This document shows, in pieces, positions 39,371 to 50,927 of a DNA stretch of 64,000 nt. This stretch comes from Microbulbifer aggregans. GTDB lineage: Bacteria > Pseudomonadota > Gammaproteobacteria > Pseudomonadales > Cellvibrionaceae. Position 1 is the first letter of the stretch. Each line of letters begins with the position of its first letter. Where the stretch lies: the NCBI RefSeq assembly GCF_020524005.1, contig NZ_JAIVKK010000010.1:62001-126000 (forward strand), given 5' to 3'. The notes beneath the pieces are model-generated. The model was given only the letters and a program-made list of their open reading frames with translations. It made no database searches and was not told where the DNA came from. A program made the translations under genes and the position numbers.

Positions 39371-41095
39371 GTGAAATTCACGATGACAGTTTTACGTGTT
39401 TGTAGCCGTCTGGCACTTGGCGCGGCAGTTACCTTGGGGAGTGTTGGCGGTGCCCAGGCTTATGACCGGGTAAATGGCGAAGGGTTCGCCAGCCGTTCGC
39501 CAGTGTTGGCAACCCAGGGCATGGCCGCGACAAGCCAGCCGCTGGCGACTCAGGTGGCACTCGATGTGCTTAAGCAGGGCGGTAGCGCTGTAGATGCGGC
39601 AATTGCCGCCAATGCGGTGCAGGGACTGATGGAGCCTACCGGTAACGGCATCGGTGGCGATCTGTTTGCCATCGTATGGAGCGCAAAAGACAAGCAGCTC
39701 TATGGGTTGAATGCCAGTGGACGCTCGCCCAAGTCCCTGTCATTTGATTATTTTTCCGACAATAACCTGGATAAGATTCCATCTCACGGGCCCTTGCCTG
39801 TTTCGGTTCCGGGCGCGGTGGATGGCTGGTTTGAGCTGCACAGCAAGTTTGGGCGCCTGCCCATGAAGGATCTGCTGGAGCCGGCGATCCGCTACGCCAA
39901 TGATGGCTTTCCGGTGACCCAGCTGGTGGCGTATTACTGGAATCGCTCGGTGCCCATTCTGGAGAAATACCCGGGGTTCCGTGAAACCTATATGCCCGAC
40001 GGTCATGCACCTAAAGAAGGCGAGCTATTCCGCAACCCCCGCCTGGGTAAGACCCTGCAGAAGATTGCGGATGGTGGGCGCGACGCGTTTTACCGCGGTG
40101 ATATTGCCCGTGAAATCGATGCTTATATGAAAGCCAATGGCGGTTTTCTTTCCTATGACGATCTCGCCAGCCACAAGTCTGACTGGGTGAAACCGGTTTC
40201 CACCAATTACCGTGGCGTCGATGTTTGGGAACTGCCACCAAACGGGCAGGGGATTGCTGCGCTGCAGATCCTCAATATTCTGGAAGGCTACGATCTTGCC
40301 AAGCTGGGACGCACCAGTCCGGAATATGTGCATCTGTTTACGGAAGCGAAGAAGCTGGCCTTTGAAGACCGCGCCAAATACTACGCGGATCCGGTATTCA
40401 ATGATCTGCCGGTCAAAGAGCTGATTTCCAAAAAGTACGCCAGCGAGCGCCGCAAACTGATTAATCCCGAGCGCGCGGCCAAGCGCTATGATGCCGGTAC
40501 TGTGGCCTTGCGCCACGGCGATACCATTTACCTGACCACGGCGGATAAAGACGGCAACATGGTATCCCTGATCCAGAGCAACTATCGTGGCATGGGTTCG
40601 GGTATGACGCCGGGCGAACTGGGTTTTATCCTCCAGGATCGCGGTGAGATGTTCAGCCTGAAGGAAGGCCATTTCAACCAGTACCAGCCGGGCAAACGTC
40701 CGTTCCACACGATTATCCCGGCGTTCGCCACAAAAGAGGGCAAGCCCTGGTTGAGCTTTGGGGTGATGGGCGGCGCGACCCAGCCGCAGATGCACGCGCA
40801 GATCATCATCGATATGGTGGATTTCGGACTCAATGTGCAGGAAGCCGGTGACGCCCCACGCATTCTCCACAGCGGTTCCAGCCAGCCCACGGACGAATTG
40901 ATGGAAGACGGCGGCTACCTCAGCCTGGAAGACGGGTTCCCGATGGAAACCCGGCGTAAACTGGTGCAGATGGGCCACCAGATTCGCTTTGAGAGCGGCC
41001 CCTATGGCGGCTACCAGGCCATTTTGCGCGACGAGCACGGTGTATATCACGGTGCCTCGGAAAGTCGTAAAGATGGTCAGGCTGCGGGCTACTGA
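39371..41095 (+). CDS. ggt: Gamma-glutamyltransferase
   Basis: The 574-residue enzyme is exported (signal peptide ending AQA) and should hydrolyse or transfer the gamma-glutamyl group of glutathione in the periplasm. Family motifs are seen: GSAVDAAIAANAV, GNGIGGDLFAIV, and the autoprocessing site GDTIYLTTADKDGNMVSL, where Thr385 would become the N-terminal nucleophile of the small subunit. The lid region after it, and the segment GGATQPQMHAQIIIDMVDFG, fit the family. The start is a GTG with GGGGGAAG upstream; an ATG at 39383 is possible. It is followed by repeat copy C. Confidence 0.93.
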   Translation: MKFTMTVLRVCSRLALGAAVTLGSVGGAQAYDRVNGEGFASRSPVLATQGMAATSQPLATQVALDVLKQGGSAVDAAIAANAVQGLMEPTGNGIGGDLFAIVWSAKDKQLYGLNASGRSPKSLSFDYFSDNNLDKIPSHGPLPVSVPGAVDGWFELHSKFGRLPMKDLLEPAIRYANDGFPVTQLVAYYWNRSVPILEKYPGFRETYMPDGHAPKEGELFRNPRLGKTLQKIADGGRDAFYRGDIAREIDAYMKANGGFLSYDDLASHKSDWVKPVSTNYRGVDVWELPPNGQGIAALQILNILEGYDLAKLGRTSPEYVHLFTEAKKLAFEDRAKYYADPVFNDLPVKELISKKYASERRKLINPERAAKRYDAGTVALRHGDTIYLTTADKDGNMVSLIQSNYRGMGSGMTPGELGFILQDRGEMFSLKEGHFNQYQPGKRPFHTIIPAFATKEGKPWLSFGVMGGATQPQMHAQIIIDMVDFGLNVQEAGDAPRILHSGSSQPTDELMEDGGYLSLEDGFPMETRRKLVQMGHQIRFESGPYGGYQAILRDEHGVYHGASESRKDGQAAGY

Positions 41096-41139
41096 GTCAT
41101 GTAGCTCCATCATCCTGTCGACTCAAACGAGCACGTGGC

Positions 41140-41253
41140 GGCGGCGCTACCGGGTACTGTCTTGCGAGACACGCCGTGAACCCGTCCTTGGGGGCTCTTC
41201 CGCGACATCCATGTCGCAGAAGGTCTCGCAAGACAGTACCCGGTATCGCCGCC
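41140..41253 (+). repeat. Dispersed structured intergenic repeat, copy C
   Basis: Arms of 31 bp (41140-41170 with 41223-41253) pair with one mismatch. The inner part is a 23-bp perfect core (41148-41170 with 41223-41245). An inner hairpin, GCGACAT with ATGTCGC, lies at 41202-41217. The connecting segment reads ACGCCGTGAACCC, as in copy A. It lies between ggt and pepN. Confidence 0.88.
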
Positions 41254-41337
41254 TTCGCTTTTAGCTCGGGTGGAGTTAGAGGAACTCGCTTAACTCTTAA
41301 GACATTATCCAAACGAAATCGAATCACAGACCGCAGT

Positions 41338-43980
41338 ATGAAAGAAGCACAACCTCGCACTATCTACCTGAAAGACTATCGTGTCCCGGACTACCTGATT
41401 GATCACACGCGATTGCATTTCGAGCTGGAACCACAGGCAACACTGGTCAAGTCGACCCTGAGCGTGCGCCGCAATCCGGCGGCGGAAAACGGTGGAACAT
41501 TGCCACCTCTTTGGCTTGACGGTGTTGACCTCGAACTCCTGTCTGTTGCCATCAATGGCGAGCTGGTACCGGCACAACGATATCGCGAGCTGCCCGGTGG
41601 TCTGGAAATCGAAGTGCCGGGAGAATCGTTCGAACTGGAGATCAATACCCGTATCGATCCACAGGCGAACACATCGCTGGAAGGGCTCTACCTGTCCAAC
41701 GGCATGTATTGCACCCAGTGTGAAGCGGAAGGCTTCCGCAAGATTACCTATTACCCGGACCGGCCGGATGTGATGTCGCTGTTCACTACGACGATCGTGG
41801 CTCCGGCGACTTATCCGGTATTGCTCTCCAATGGCAACAAAGTGGCCAGTGGCACCACGGATGATGGAAGGCTCAGCGTCACTTGGGAGGACCCGTTTGC
41901 CAAGCCGGCGTACCTGTTCGCGCTGGTGGGCGGCGATTTACAGAGTGTTGAAGACAGTTTCACTACTGTTAGTGGGCGGGAAGTCAAACTGCAATTATTT
42001 ACCGAGGCCAAAAACATCGGTAAATGCGCCCATGCGATCACGTCGCTCAAGCATTCCATGCGCTGGGATGAGGAAGTGTACGGGCGGGAGTACGATCTCG
42101 ATATCTTTATGATCGTCGCGGTCGACCATTTCAATATGGGAGCGATGGAGAACAAAGGTCTCAATATCTTTAACTCCGCCTGCGTACTGGCCAGTCCGGA
42201 GACGGCGACCGATGCGGCGTTCCAGCGTATCGAATCCATCGTTGCCCACGAGTATTTCCACAACTGGTCCGGCAACCGTGTGACCTGCCGGGACTGGTTC
42301 CAGCTCAGCCTGAAAGAAGGTTTTACCGTGTTCCGCGATGCGGAATTTTCCGCGGACATGAACTCCCGTGCGGTAAAGCGTATTGAAGATGTCACCCTGC
42401 TGCGCACCTCACAATTTGCCGAAGACGCAGGCCCGATGTCGCACCCGGTGCGCCCGGATTCCTATATGGAGATCTCCAACTTCTACACCCTCACGATTTA
42501 TGAAAAGGGCGCAGAAGTTGTACGTATGGTTCACACCCTGCTCGGCGCTGAAGCCTTCCGTCGAGGCAGTGACCTGTACTTCGAACGCCACGATGGTTGT
42601 GCGGTTACCTGTGAAGATTTCGTACGCGCGATGGAAGATGCCAATGGGGCTGACCTGAAGCAGTTCCGCCGCTGGTACAGCCAGGCTGGCACCCCGGTGC
42701 TTGAGGTAGAAGATTCGCACGATACTTCTACCGGCATTTACCGATTCACCATCAGGCAACATACGCCTGCCACACCAGGACAGGAAGAAAAGCTGCCTCT
42801 GCATATCCCGGTGGCCGTTGGGTTACTTGATGAAAATGGCCAGGACCTGCCGATCGGTGACAATGGCGAGGGCACAGTAGTCCTGCACCTGGCCGAAGCC
42901 GAGCAGACGTTTGAATTCCCGAATATCGCCGCGCGTCCGTTGCCTTCACTACTGCGAGGTTTCTCGGCGCCGGTGAAGCTTCGCTATGGCTACAGCGAGG
43001 CGCAACTGCAATTCCTGATGCAGCACGACAGCGATGCCTTTAACCGCTGGGATGCCAGCCAGCGATTGGCATTACACGCACTCGCGGAGCTACAGTCCCA
43101 ATTTCGCGCTGGTGAACCTCTGCAGAAGCCTGCGCAGTTGATCGCTGGTTTCCGTAGCGTGATCATTGATACCAAGCTGGATCCCGCTCTGGTGGCAAAA
43201 ATGCTGTCGTTACCTTCTGCACAGGAGCTTGCGGAACAGGAAGGTGAGATTGACGCAGCAGCGATTATTGCGGCGAGACAATTTACCCGCGATGCGCTGG
43301 CCGAAGCCCTGCGGGATGAGCTCCTCGCGCGTTTCCAGCAGTTGGATACACACAAGCCGTACGCACCAAAAGCGGAAGATATTGCCGAGCGCAGCCTGAA
43401 AAATACCTGCCTGGTATATCTGTGCGCGACAGGTTCATCGACTGCACTGGATCTTGCCCGGGCACAGTTGGATCGCGCCGAAAACATGACCGACAGCGCG
43501 GCGGCCCTGGCGGCATTGGTTGAGTTTGCGCCGGAGAGTGAAGCAACGGTGCACCTGCAGGCATTTTATGACCGCTGGCAGCAGGATACCCAGGTTGTGG
43601 AAACCTGGTTTGGCCTTCAGAGCAGCAGCGCGAATTACGGAACCCTGGAACGGGTCAAACAGCTGATGGCGCATCCGGCGTTTGAGTTCACGAATCCGAA
43701 TAAAGTGCGTGCCGTTATTGCCGGGTTTGCCGCGCGGAACTTCGTCCAGTTCCATCGCGAAGATGGTGCTGGCTTCGAGTTCCTTGCTGACCAGGTGATC
43801 GCACTGGATAAAGTAAACCCGCAAATTGCCTCGCGGCTGGTGATTCCCCTTACCCGGTGGCAGAAGTATCGGGCAGAAGAGCGCCAGAAAATACGCGTTG
43901 CGGTTCAGCGGGTAATGGACTCCGGTGAACTGTCGCGTGATTTGTATGAGGTCGTGAGTAAAAGCCTCAGCGATCGCTGA
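41338..43980 (+). CDS. pepN: Aminopeptidase N (M1 family)
   Basis: PepN is a cytoplasmic zinc aminopeptidase that removes N-terminal residues from peptides. The 880-residue protein has the GAMEN substrate motif at residues 268-272 and the zinc site HEYFH at 304-308 with the third ligand Glu about 18 residues on (LKEGFTVFRD). Positions are offset by seven from E. coli PepN, and the length is nearly the same. The frame is open through the upstream repeat, but the ATG at 41338 matches the family N-terminus (RTIYLKDYRVPDY). The stop codon lies inside a 22-bp palindrome. Confidence 0.96.
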   Translation: MKEAQPRTIYLKDYRVPDYLIDHTRLHFELEPQATLVKSTLSVRRNPAAENGGTLPPLWLDGVDLELLSVAINGELVPAQRYRELPGGLEIEVPGESFELEINTRIDPQANTSLEGLYLSNGMYCTQCEAEGFRKITYYPDRPDVMSLFTTTIVAPATYPVLLSNGNKVASGTTDDGRLSVTWEDPFAKPAYLFALVGGDLQSVEDSFTTVSGREVKLQLFTEAKNIGKCAHAITSLKHSMRWDEEVYGREYDLDIFMIVAVDHFNMGAMENKGLNIFNSACVLASPETATDAAFQRIESIVAHEYFHNWSGNRVTCRDWFQLSLKEGFTVFRDAEFSADMNSRAVKRIEDVTLLRTSQFAEDAGPMSHPVRPDSYMEISNFYTLTIYEKGAEVVRMVHTLLGAEAFRRGSDLYFERHDGCAVTCEDFVRAMEDANGADLKQFRRWYSQAGTPVLEVEDSHDTSTGIYRFTIRQHTPATPGQEEKLPLHIPVAVGLLDENGQDLPIGDNGEGTVVLHLAEAEQTFEFPNIAARPLPSLLRGFSAPVKLRYGYSEAQLQFLMQHDSDAFNRWDASQRLALHALAELQSQFRAGEPLQKPAQLIAGFRSVIIDTKLDPALVAKMLSLPSAQELAEQEGEIDAAAIIAARQFTRDALAEALRDELLARFQQLDTHKPYAPKAEDIAERSLKNTCLVYLCATGSSTALDLARAQLDRAENMTDSAAALAALVEFAPESEATVHLQAFYDRWQQDTQVVETWFGLQSSSANYGTLERVKQLMAHPAFEFTNPNKVRAVIAGFAARNFVQFHREDGAGFEFLADQVIALDKVNPQIASRLVIPLTRWQKYRAEERQKIRVAVQRVMDSGELSRDLYEVVSKSLSDR

Positions 43981-43984
43981 GGCT
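43963..43984. other. Perfect 22-bp palindrome across the pepN stop
   Basis: The 11-base arm AGCCTCAGCGA (43963-43973) is followed at once by its reverse complement (43974-43984). The TGA of pepN is at 43978-43980. There is no T-run on either side, and the SixA-like gene converges on it from the right, so it may be a weak two-way terminator or a protein-binding site. Confidence 0.7.
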
Positions 43985-44016
43985 ACTTGAAGGTTTCCAA
44001 TCCTTGGATGCGGCGG

Positions 44017-44613
44017 TTACTGAATACGGGTGCCGCCGCTTTTCTCCCTTCCCAGTGACACCAGACTGAGTTCTCCGGATTTCAGGCTGAGCTCTGTACA
44101 GGAGGTGTAGTCCGGGTGAAATTGCACAACGCGATCGTCACCCTTTATGGCCGCTACCACTGAGTTGATCACCATAAAGTGACAGAACACCAGGGTGGTT
44201 TCCGCACTGCCTGGTGTTCCCCCGAGTTGTCGCAGAAACGCGATTGTCCGTTCTCGCCATACCTTTTGTGCCGGTGTTATATCGCTCCAGTGCGCATGCA
44301 AAAGCGTTTGTATCCACTGGCCCCGTTCTTTCAGCGGCAGCCCCTGGGGTGAGGGGATCTCGATTACCGCGGGATCTTCGACGACGTTTTTCTTCCATGC
44401 GGAAGCTGTGGGGATTGCGGTCTGTAACGCCCGGCTTTTAGGGCTGCTGACCAGGTTGACACTGCCCGGCCGGAGAAACCGGTGTGATAGCGCATCGGCG
44501 AGGGCGTGGGCCTGCTGGTGGCCGGTGGTGGTTAGACCGGGATCCTCATTTTCCGGTGATTTCGCGGCCTCGCCGTGCCTGATCAGGAGGATTCTGTGTT
44601 CATTATTCTGCAT
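44017..44613 (-). CDS. Histidine phosphatase family protein (SixA-like)
   Basis: The 198-residue protein belongs to the phosphoglycerate-mutase-like superfamily. The catalytic RHG (Arg12-His13-Gly14) is at the N-terminus in LLIRHGEAA, and CHFMVINSVVAA near residue 145 holds the second catalytic His. Such small members include SixA, which dephosphorylates histidine phosphotransfer proteins, but many act on small molecules. The ATG at 44613 is preferred over a TTG at 44625. It is convergent with pepN and stands alone. Confidence 0.85.
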   Translation of the reverse strand: MQNNEHRILLIRHGEAAKSPENEDPGLTTTGHQQAHALADALSHRFLRPGSVNLVSSPKSRALQTAIPTASAWKKNVVEDPAVIEIPSPQGLPLKERGQWIQTLLHAHWSDITPAQKVWRERTIAFLRQLGGTPGSAETTLVFCHFMVINSVVAAIKGDDRVVQFHPDYTSCTELSLKSGELSLVSLGREKSGGTRIQ

Positions 44614-44771
44614 AGCGCCCCGCAATAATGCCTTACGAAGTTCCGGCGGTGTTCTTCCACCTAGCTTCGCTCAATAGAATTTATTCACGCTAAATTGTAC
44701 GCAGTCTCTGCGCGAATTAAAGCGACGGAGCCAAGGAATGGGTGCGAATAAAAACCTGCCGGAGCAGGCAG

Positions 44772-46361
44772 TCACAGATAACCCTGCAACATATCGTCAT
44801 CCAGATCACGCCACAGAGAGGTTACCTCCTGAATATCCACATGACGTCCATCCGGATGGCTGCCAAACCGCCGGCTATTGCCTGTGTCAAATGTGGGCCA
44901 GCCGTCACCGGGGTCGCCGTGAGCGGCGAAATTGAGCCAGGCATTGCGCATGGTCTCGCTCAAGTGCTGGGGTTCGCTTTCCCCGCCGTACAGATGGTGA
45001 AGTGATTCATCGCCGTGGGTGCCAAAGACATAACCCAGTTCGGCTGCGTGACAGGCGCCCAGGAGAGGCTGGGCGGCCAGTGGCTGGGCAAAGTGATAGT
45101 GGTAGCGTTTGCCTTGGTGGGCTTCGAGCAGGCGCACTCCCGGCAGCGTGAATACCATGTCTGTCAGCAGGAGGTTCCATGCGCGGCTCCATACCGGCCA
45201 GGGGTTATCCAGCTGAGATTCTGCGCGTAAACGGTAGTGGTCCAATAGTGCTTTCAACAGGTTATCGGGAATCAGGTGCTGCAAGTGCGCACGGATCTGC
45301 CTGTCATCCAGGGTATAGCTTTCCGGCCGCGCCGCGCTGAACAGGTTCCACTCGTCGAGATTGCTCCCCACCATCATGGCCACATCTGCGGCGGCACCTT
45401 CTCGCAGTGCGTGTATTGGCGCGCGCCTGAGTAGCTGCCCGTCGAGTACGGGTTTGAAGGGCAGGTGTCCCCACTGCTTCTCCATACCGGGATCCGACAG
45501 GAGCGCTTCCTGTGCCCTCAACAGGTCCTTTGTTGTGGCGGCCACGAGCGCGCTGCCAGCGCAGCTATTTTTCAGGTGATTGAGGAATGACTCCGCCATT
45601 TCTGAGGCCCGCCCGGGCGTATGCAGGACACCCGGGTTGCCACTTTGGACGATGGCCTTGTGAAACAGACGACGATTGGGGGCGGTAGTTGGCCGGATAT
45701 CTGTGGAAAACAGCGCGGCGATGCTCATAGCCCCGGCGGACTCCCCGAACAGTGTGATGTTTTCCGGGTCTCCGCCAAAGGCGGCGATATTGTTGTGCAC
45801 CCAGGTCAGTGCCGCAATCTGGTCCTGAAGTCCCTCGTTCCCGCTTGCTGGAATATCCGAAATATCACACAGGCGCAGGAAACCAAGGGCGCCCAGGCGA
45901 TAATTAATTGTGACGACAATGGCTCGGCCGCTACCGGCGAGGCGACTGCCACAATAGAGTGACTGGCTGCCAGAACCCAGATAGAAGGCTCCGCCGTGTA
46001 TCCACAGCATGACTGGTAGACGTTCCTGTACCGGATTTATCGGCGTGAAGATATTCAGGAACAGGCAGTCTTCGCTCTCGGGCATCTCGCCATTGGGGCC
46101 CTGAACCTGAAAAAGAGGCGAGGGGTTTTGAGCTGCGGGCATCCCATAGCGCTGGGCGTGAAACGGCCTGGTCCAGGCCGGGATGGGTTGTGGTGGTAAC
46201 CAGCGACGTTCGCCAACCGGGGGCAAAGCATAAGGTATGCCCAGGAATTGGTGCACGCCGGCGATTTTGTCAGTGCGGCCAATAATCGGCCCTTGCAGCG
46301 CCTCTACCAGCGGATCCGTATTGCGTTTCTGTTGTTTACCACTATTGCCCGTTGTATCCAT
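44772..46361 (-). CDS. Type B carboxylesterase
   Basis: The 529-residue protein is an alpha/beta hydrolase of the carboxylesterase/para-nitrobenzyl esterase family: the N-terminal GIPYALPPVGERRW, the oxyanion hole HGGAF at residues 122-126, the nucleophile Ser208 in GESAGAMS, and a late GTHGDE segment near the expected acid/His region. No signal peptide is evident, so a cytoplasmic esterase is likely. Substrates of this family range from short-chain esters to xenobiotics. It is monocistronic on the minus strand, upstream of an AT-rich divergent region. Confidence 0.92.
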   Translation of the reverse strand: MDTTGNSGKQQKRNTDPLVEALQGPIIGRTDKIAGVHQFLGIPYALPPVGERRWLPPQPIPAWTRPFHAQRYGMPAAQNPSPLFQVQGPNGEMPESEDCLFLNIFTPINPVQERLPVMLWIHGGAFYLGSGSQSLYCGSRLAGSGRAIVVTINYRLGALGFLRLCDISDIPASGNEGLQDQIAALTWVHNNIAAFGGDPENITLFGESAGAMSIAALFSTDIRPTTAPNRRLFHKAIVQSGNPGVLHTPGRASEMAESFLNHLKNSCAGSALVAATTKDLLRAQEALLSDPGMEKQWGHLPFKPVLDGQLLRRAPIHALREGAAADVAMMVGSNLDEWNLFSAARPESYTLDDRQIRAHLQHLIPDNLLKALLDHYRLRAESQLDNPWPVWSRAWNLLLTDMVFTLPGVRLLEAHQGKRYHYHFAQPLAAQPLLGACHAAELGYVFGTHGDESLHHLYGGESEPQHLSETMRNAWLNFAAHGDPGDGWPTFDTGNSRRFGSHPDGRHVDIQEVTSLWRDLDDDMLQGYL

Positions 46362-46676
46362 TTTTCTTCAGTTCCAATTGTCCTTCAGTGCCAGGCGAGG
46401 CATACAAATAGTTTTGTTTAGTATAGTTGTTGTCATAATTCCGATGCTTAACGGGTCTTTTGCAATAAATTTGAAATTTATTTCTTTTGGTGGTTGCAAA
46501 TAATTGTGCGGGTGGTTAAAAATGCCGTATCCCTTTTGTCTATGGCCACGATCATTATCCGGTTGGTGTCTGAGTGATCGTTTACAGTGACGTATTACCA
46601 GTGGTTTTGAGTAATGCGGGCAGGGCAATTAGTAAATATCGAATTTTAGAATCCTGATTTCGGGTAGAACCATCTC
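46362..46676. other. AT-rich intergenic region between esterase and small ORF
   Basis: This 315-bp stretch is richer in A and T than its surroundings and should hold the esterase promoter on the minus strand. A weak TTGAGT / TAGTAA pair with 17-bp spacing at 46607-46635 might start a transcript towards the small ORF at 46677. No gene is supported here. Confidence 0.4.
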
Positions 46677-46898
46677 ATGAAGCAGATTTCCAATCGTAAC
46701 CATTGTCTATCGTGGCGCAGCGCATTCTGCTGTCTGCCGCGTATGACCCTGTGGTTGCAGAAAAAATCTGCGAGCTCCATTACCAACATTACTGCGGGTG
46801 CTTGTGCACTGATTTCCGCTATCTGGCGTGGCGCTAAATCCCTGTCCAAGCTTCATGCAGCAATTCGCCCGGTGGTACGTGTGAAGCTGATAACCTGA
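46677..46898 (+). CDS. Possible small basic protein, 73 residues
   Basis: The frame encodes a 73-residue basic protein with four Cys, four Trp and a central Ala/Ile-rich stretch (SITNITAGACALISAI). I do not recognise it. In its favour: codon choice (CTG, CGT, GCG, ACC, ATC) is like that of neighbouring genes, and a strong terminator follows 50 bases after the stop. Against it: no good ribosome-binding site is seen before the ATG. An alternative is that the region is a leader RNA of the MFS gene at 47012. Function unknown. Confidence 0.4.
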   Translation: MKQISNRNHCLSWRSAFCCLPRMTLWLQKKSASSITNITAGACALISAIWRGAKSLSKLHAAIRPVVRVKLIT

Positions 46899-46947
46899 CA
46901 CCCGAAACACATTTGTGCTGGAAGGTGTAGAAAACCTTCCAGGAAAA

Positions 46948-46980
46948 AACCCGGAAGGTTTGCCTTCCGGGTTTTTTTTT
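46948..46980 (+). terminator. Strong terminator or attenuator before the MFS gene
   Basis: AACCCGGAAGG at 46948-46958 pairs with CCTTCCGGGTT at 46963-46973 around a four-base loop, followed by a T-run. Just before it, CTGGAAGG at 46918-46925 pairs with CCTTCCAG at 46935-46942. The CCTTCC of the first hairpin could also pair with the GGAAGG of the terminator, so mutually exclusive folds are possible. It lies 32 bases before the start of an MFS gene. Confidence 0.85.
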
Positions 46981-47011
46981 ACCTGTAGAACTGAAAATGG
47001 AGTGCTATGCG

Positions 47012-48262
47012 ATGGACAGGCAGTGGTGGCAGAGGCTTTATGGCTTACCGCCCTTAATATGGATAATTCTGGTTGGCAGTTTTCTCGGTCGCGGAACCTA
47101 TTTTATGGTGTGGCCGTTTCTGTCCATTTTACTCTATGAAAAATTTGCTCTGGGCGCCGCGGAAATCGGCATGCTTCTCAGTATTTCCGCCGTGGGGGCT
47201 GCCCTGTTGGGCTTTTATGCGGGGGCGCTATCGGATCGCTTTGGGCGGCGTAATATGCTGTTGCTTGGCACCGGGATTAACAGCTGTGCCTACCTCCTGA
47301 TGGCCTACGCAGAATCATTGCCGTGTTTTATCGCGGCGATAGTACTCTGTTCGGTTGGTCGCGCGATCTGGGAGTCGCCCGCGGGTGCGTTATTTGGCGA
47401 TTTGATTCCCAATGTCAGCAGTCGCGAGCTTGCATTACAGTTTCGTTATTTCCTGGTGAATGTTGGTGCTGCGCTGGGACCTATTCTCGGCGTTTGGGCC
47501 GGGCTCAGTGCACAACAGTCCACATTTGGACTCACCGCGCTCAGTTACGTTCTTTTATTCCTGGGATTTATCTGGGGTTTTCGCTTTACATCCAGTGGTA
47601 AAGCGGCGCACCTGAAAAAGAATGCAGCCAGCCGCCTGCGCGATACATTGCGGGTATTGAAGTCTGATCAGGTATTCCTGGTCATTATTCTCGCGAATAT
47701 TATGACCTTGTTTATTTACGCGCATATGGACTCGAGCCTGGTGCAATATCTGACCCGGGCGGATGCACCAGGTTTGGTGACACTGATCTCCAGTATGATT
47801 CTGGTCAATGCTTCCACCATCGTGATCCTGCAGTTTCCGCTGTTGTCAGCGATGAAGAATATGACGGTTGACCAGCGGATTACACTCGGGATCGCAATTC
47901 TGGCCGCCGGCCAGGTCTGGTTTGCGTGCAACCCGCTGCACTGGTTCGCGGGCTGGCTGGGCGCAACTTTTGTGGTGAGTGTTGCGGAAGCGATCCTGTT
48001 TCCTACGATGAGCGTTCAGGTTGATCGCATGGCGCCGGATCATTTGCGTGGCAGCTATTTTGGTGCAGCTTCGTTCTATTCGCTGGGCTGGTCCAGTGCG
48101 CCATTTGTCGGGGGCTTATTCATTCAGTACTGGAGTGGTCCTGCGCTGTACTGGGTGATGTTCGCGCTTTGTGGTGTTGCACTGCTTATGTATCGCTACA
48201 GCCGTGGCTTGCCGAGACCGGAGTGGCCACGACCAGAACAGAGTCACGAAGCTGCGGCGTGA
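47012..48262 (+). CDS. MFS transporter (drug-efflux-like)
   Basis: The protein of about 416 residues has twelve predicted helices and the MFS motif GALSDRFGRRNML between helices 2 and 3. The sequence after it, PAGALFGDLIP, is like the helix 5 region of MdtH/YdeE-type exporters. The substrate is unknown; multidrug or metabolite efflux is likely. The start at 47012 is preferred: GGAG at 46999-47002 is nine bases upstream, and an ATG at 46997 overlaps this site. The gene stands directly behind a strong terminator, which suggests its own promoter or control by attenuation. Confidence 0.88.
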   Translation: MDRQWWQRLYGLPPLIWIILVGSFLGRGTYFMVWPFLSILLYEKFALGAAEIGMLLSISAVGAALLGFYAGALSDRFGRRNMLLLGTGINSCAYLLMAYAESLPCFIAAIVLCSVGRAIWESPAGALFGDLIPNVSSRELALQFRYFLVNVGAALGPILGVWAGLSAQQSTFGLTALSYVLLFLGFIWGFRFTSSGKAAHLKKNAASRLRDTLRVLKSDQVFLVIILANIMTLFIYAHMDSSLVQYLTRADAPGLVTLISSMILVNASTIVILQFPLLSAMKNMTVDQRITLGIAILAAGQVWFACNPLHWFAGWLGATFVVSVAEAILFPTMSVQVDRMAPDHLRGSYFGAASFYSLGWSSAPFVGGLFIQYWSGPALYWVMFALCGVALLMYRYSRGLPRPEWPRPEQSHEAAA

Positions 48263-48671
48263 CTTTTACTTCCCGTATCAGGGCCCTTCGTCAGGAGGGC
48301 CCTGATTCCTGCATCCCTTCTATGACTATGACTCTGTCGTTTGCATACAGCGGGCTATCAACCATTGCTAAGTTCTTTTGTTCTTCTCTCCTATCGCTAC
48401 CCCGCGAGATACGCCTTTAGAAAGTTTGCGTAAAACTCAACTTCGTTGCGGGCATCCTCGGCGCAACTTTTTCTGTAACCTCGCCATTTGTTTGAAAAAG
48501 CGGCTGCTGCTTGAAAAAAAAGAATAAGTCGGCCATACCGAATAATGACAGGTTAAAAAGTGTTCGAATCGTTCAGTTTTAATCCCGTTAAAGGTGGTGT
48601 TTCGCGCCTCTTAATTGAATATCTATTCGGGGCGTTTTCGGTTTGGAAGTAGCAGGCAGTAGGTACGCAGG
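48263..48671. other. Intergenic region upstream of the secretion locus
   Basis: This 409-bp stretch contains an inverted repeat, ATCAGGGCCC at 48277-48286 with GGGCCCTGAT at 48297-48306, which probably ends the MFS transcript though it lacks a T-run. The right half is AT-rich and should hold the promoter of the SD-repeat gene; I could not settle on one pair. No gene is seen. Confidence 0.55.
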
Positions 48672-50831
<2,160 letters not shown>

Positions 50832-50893
50832 TGACGTCGGGTGTTAATCCCTGGCTACTGATTGTTAATGGCCCCAATGTGTTAGGGCGCGAG

Positions 50894-50927
50894 AAGCACC
50901 GAACTGAAAGATTCGGTGCTTTTTTAT
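50894..50927 (+). terminator. Terminator of the SD-repeat gene
   Basis: AAGCACCGAA at 50894-50903 pairs with TTCGGTGCTT at 50912-50921, followed by a T-run. It separates the secreted protein from the downstream export genes, so the latter are transcribed by read-through or from a promoter between 50928 and 51124. Confidence 0.9.

Noticed and set aside
41176..41337. N-terminal extension of PepN through repeat copy C
   Set aside because: The 54 extra residues come from the repeat and are absent from the family; the ATG at 41338 matches the usual start.
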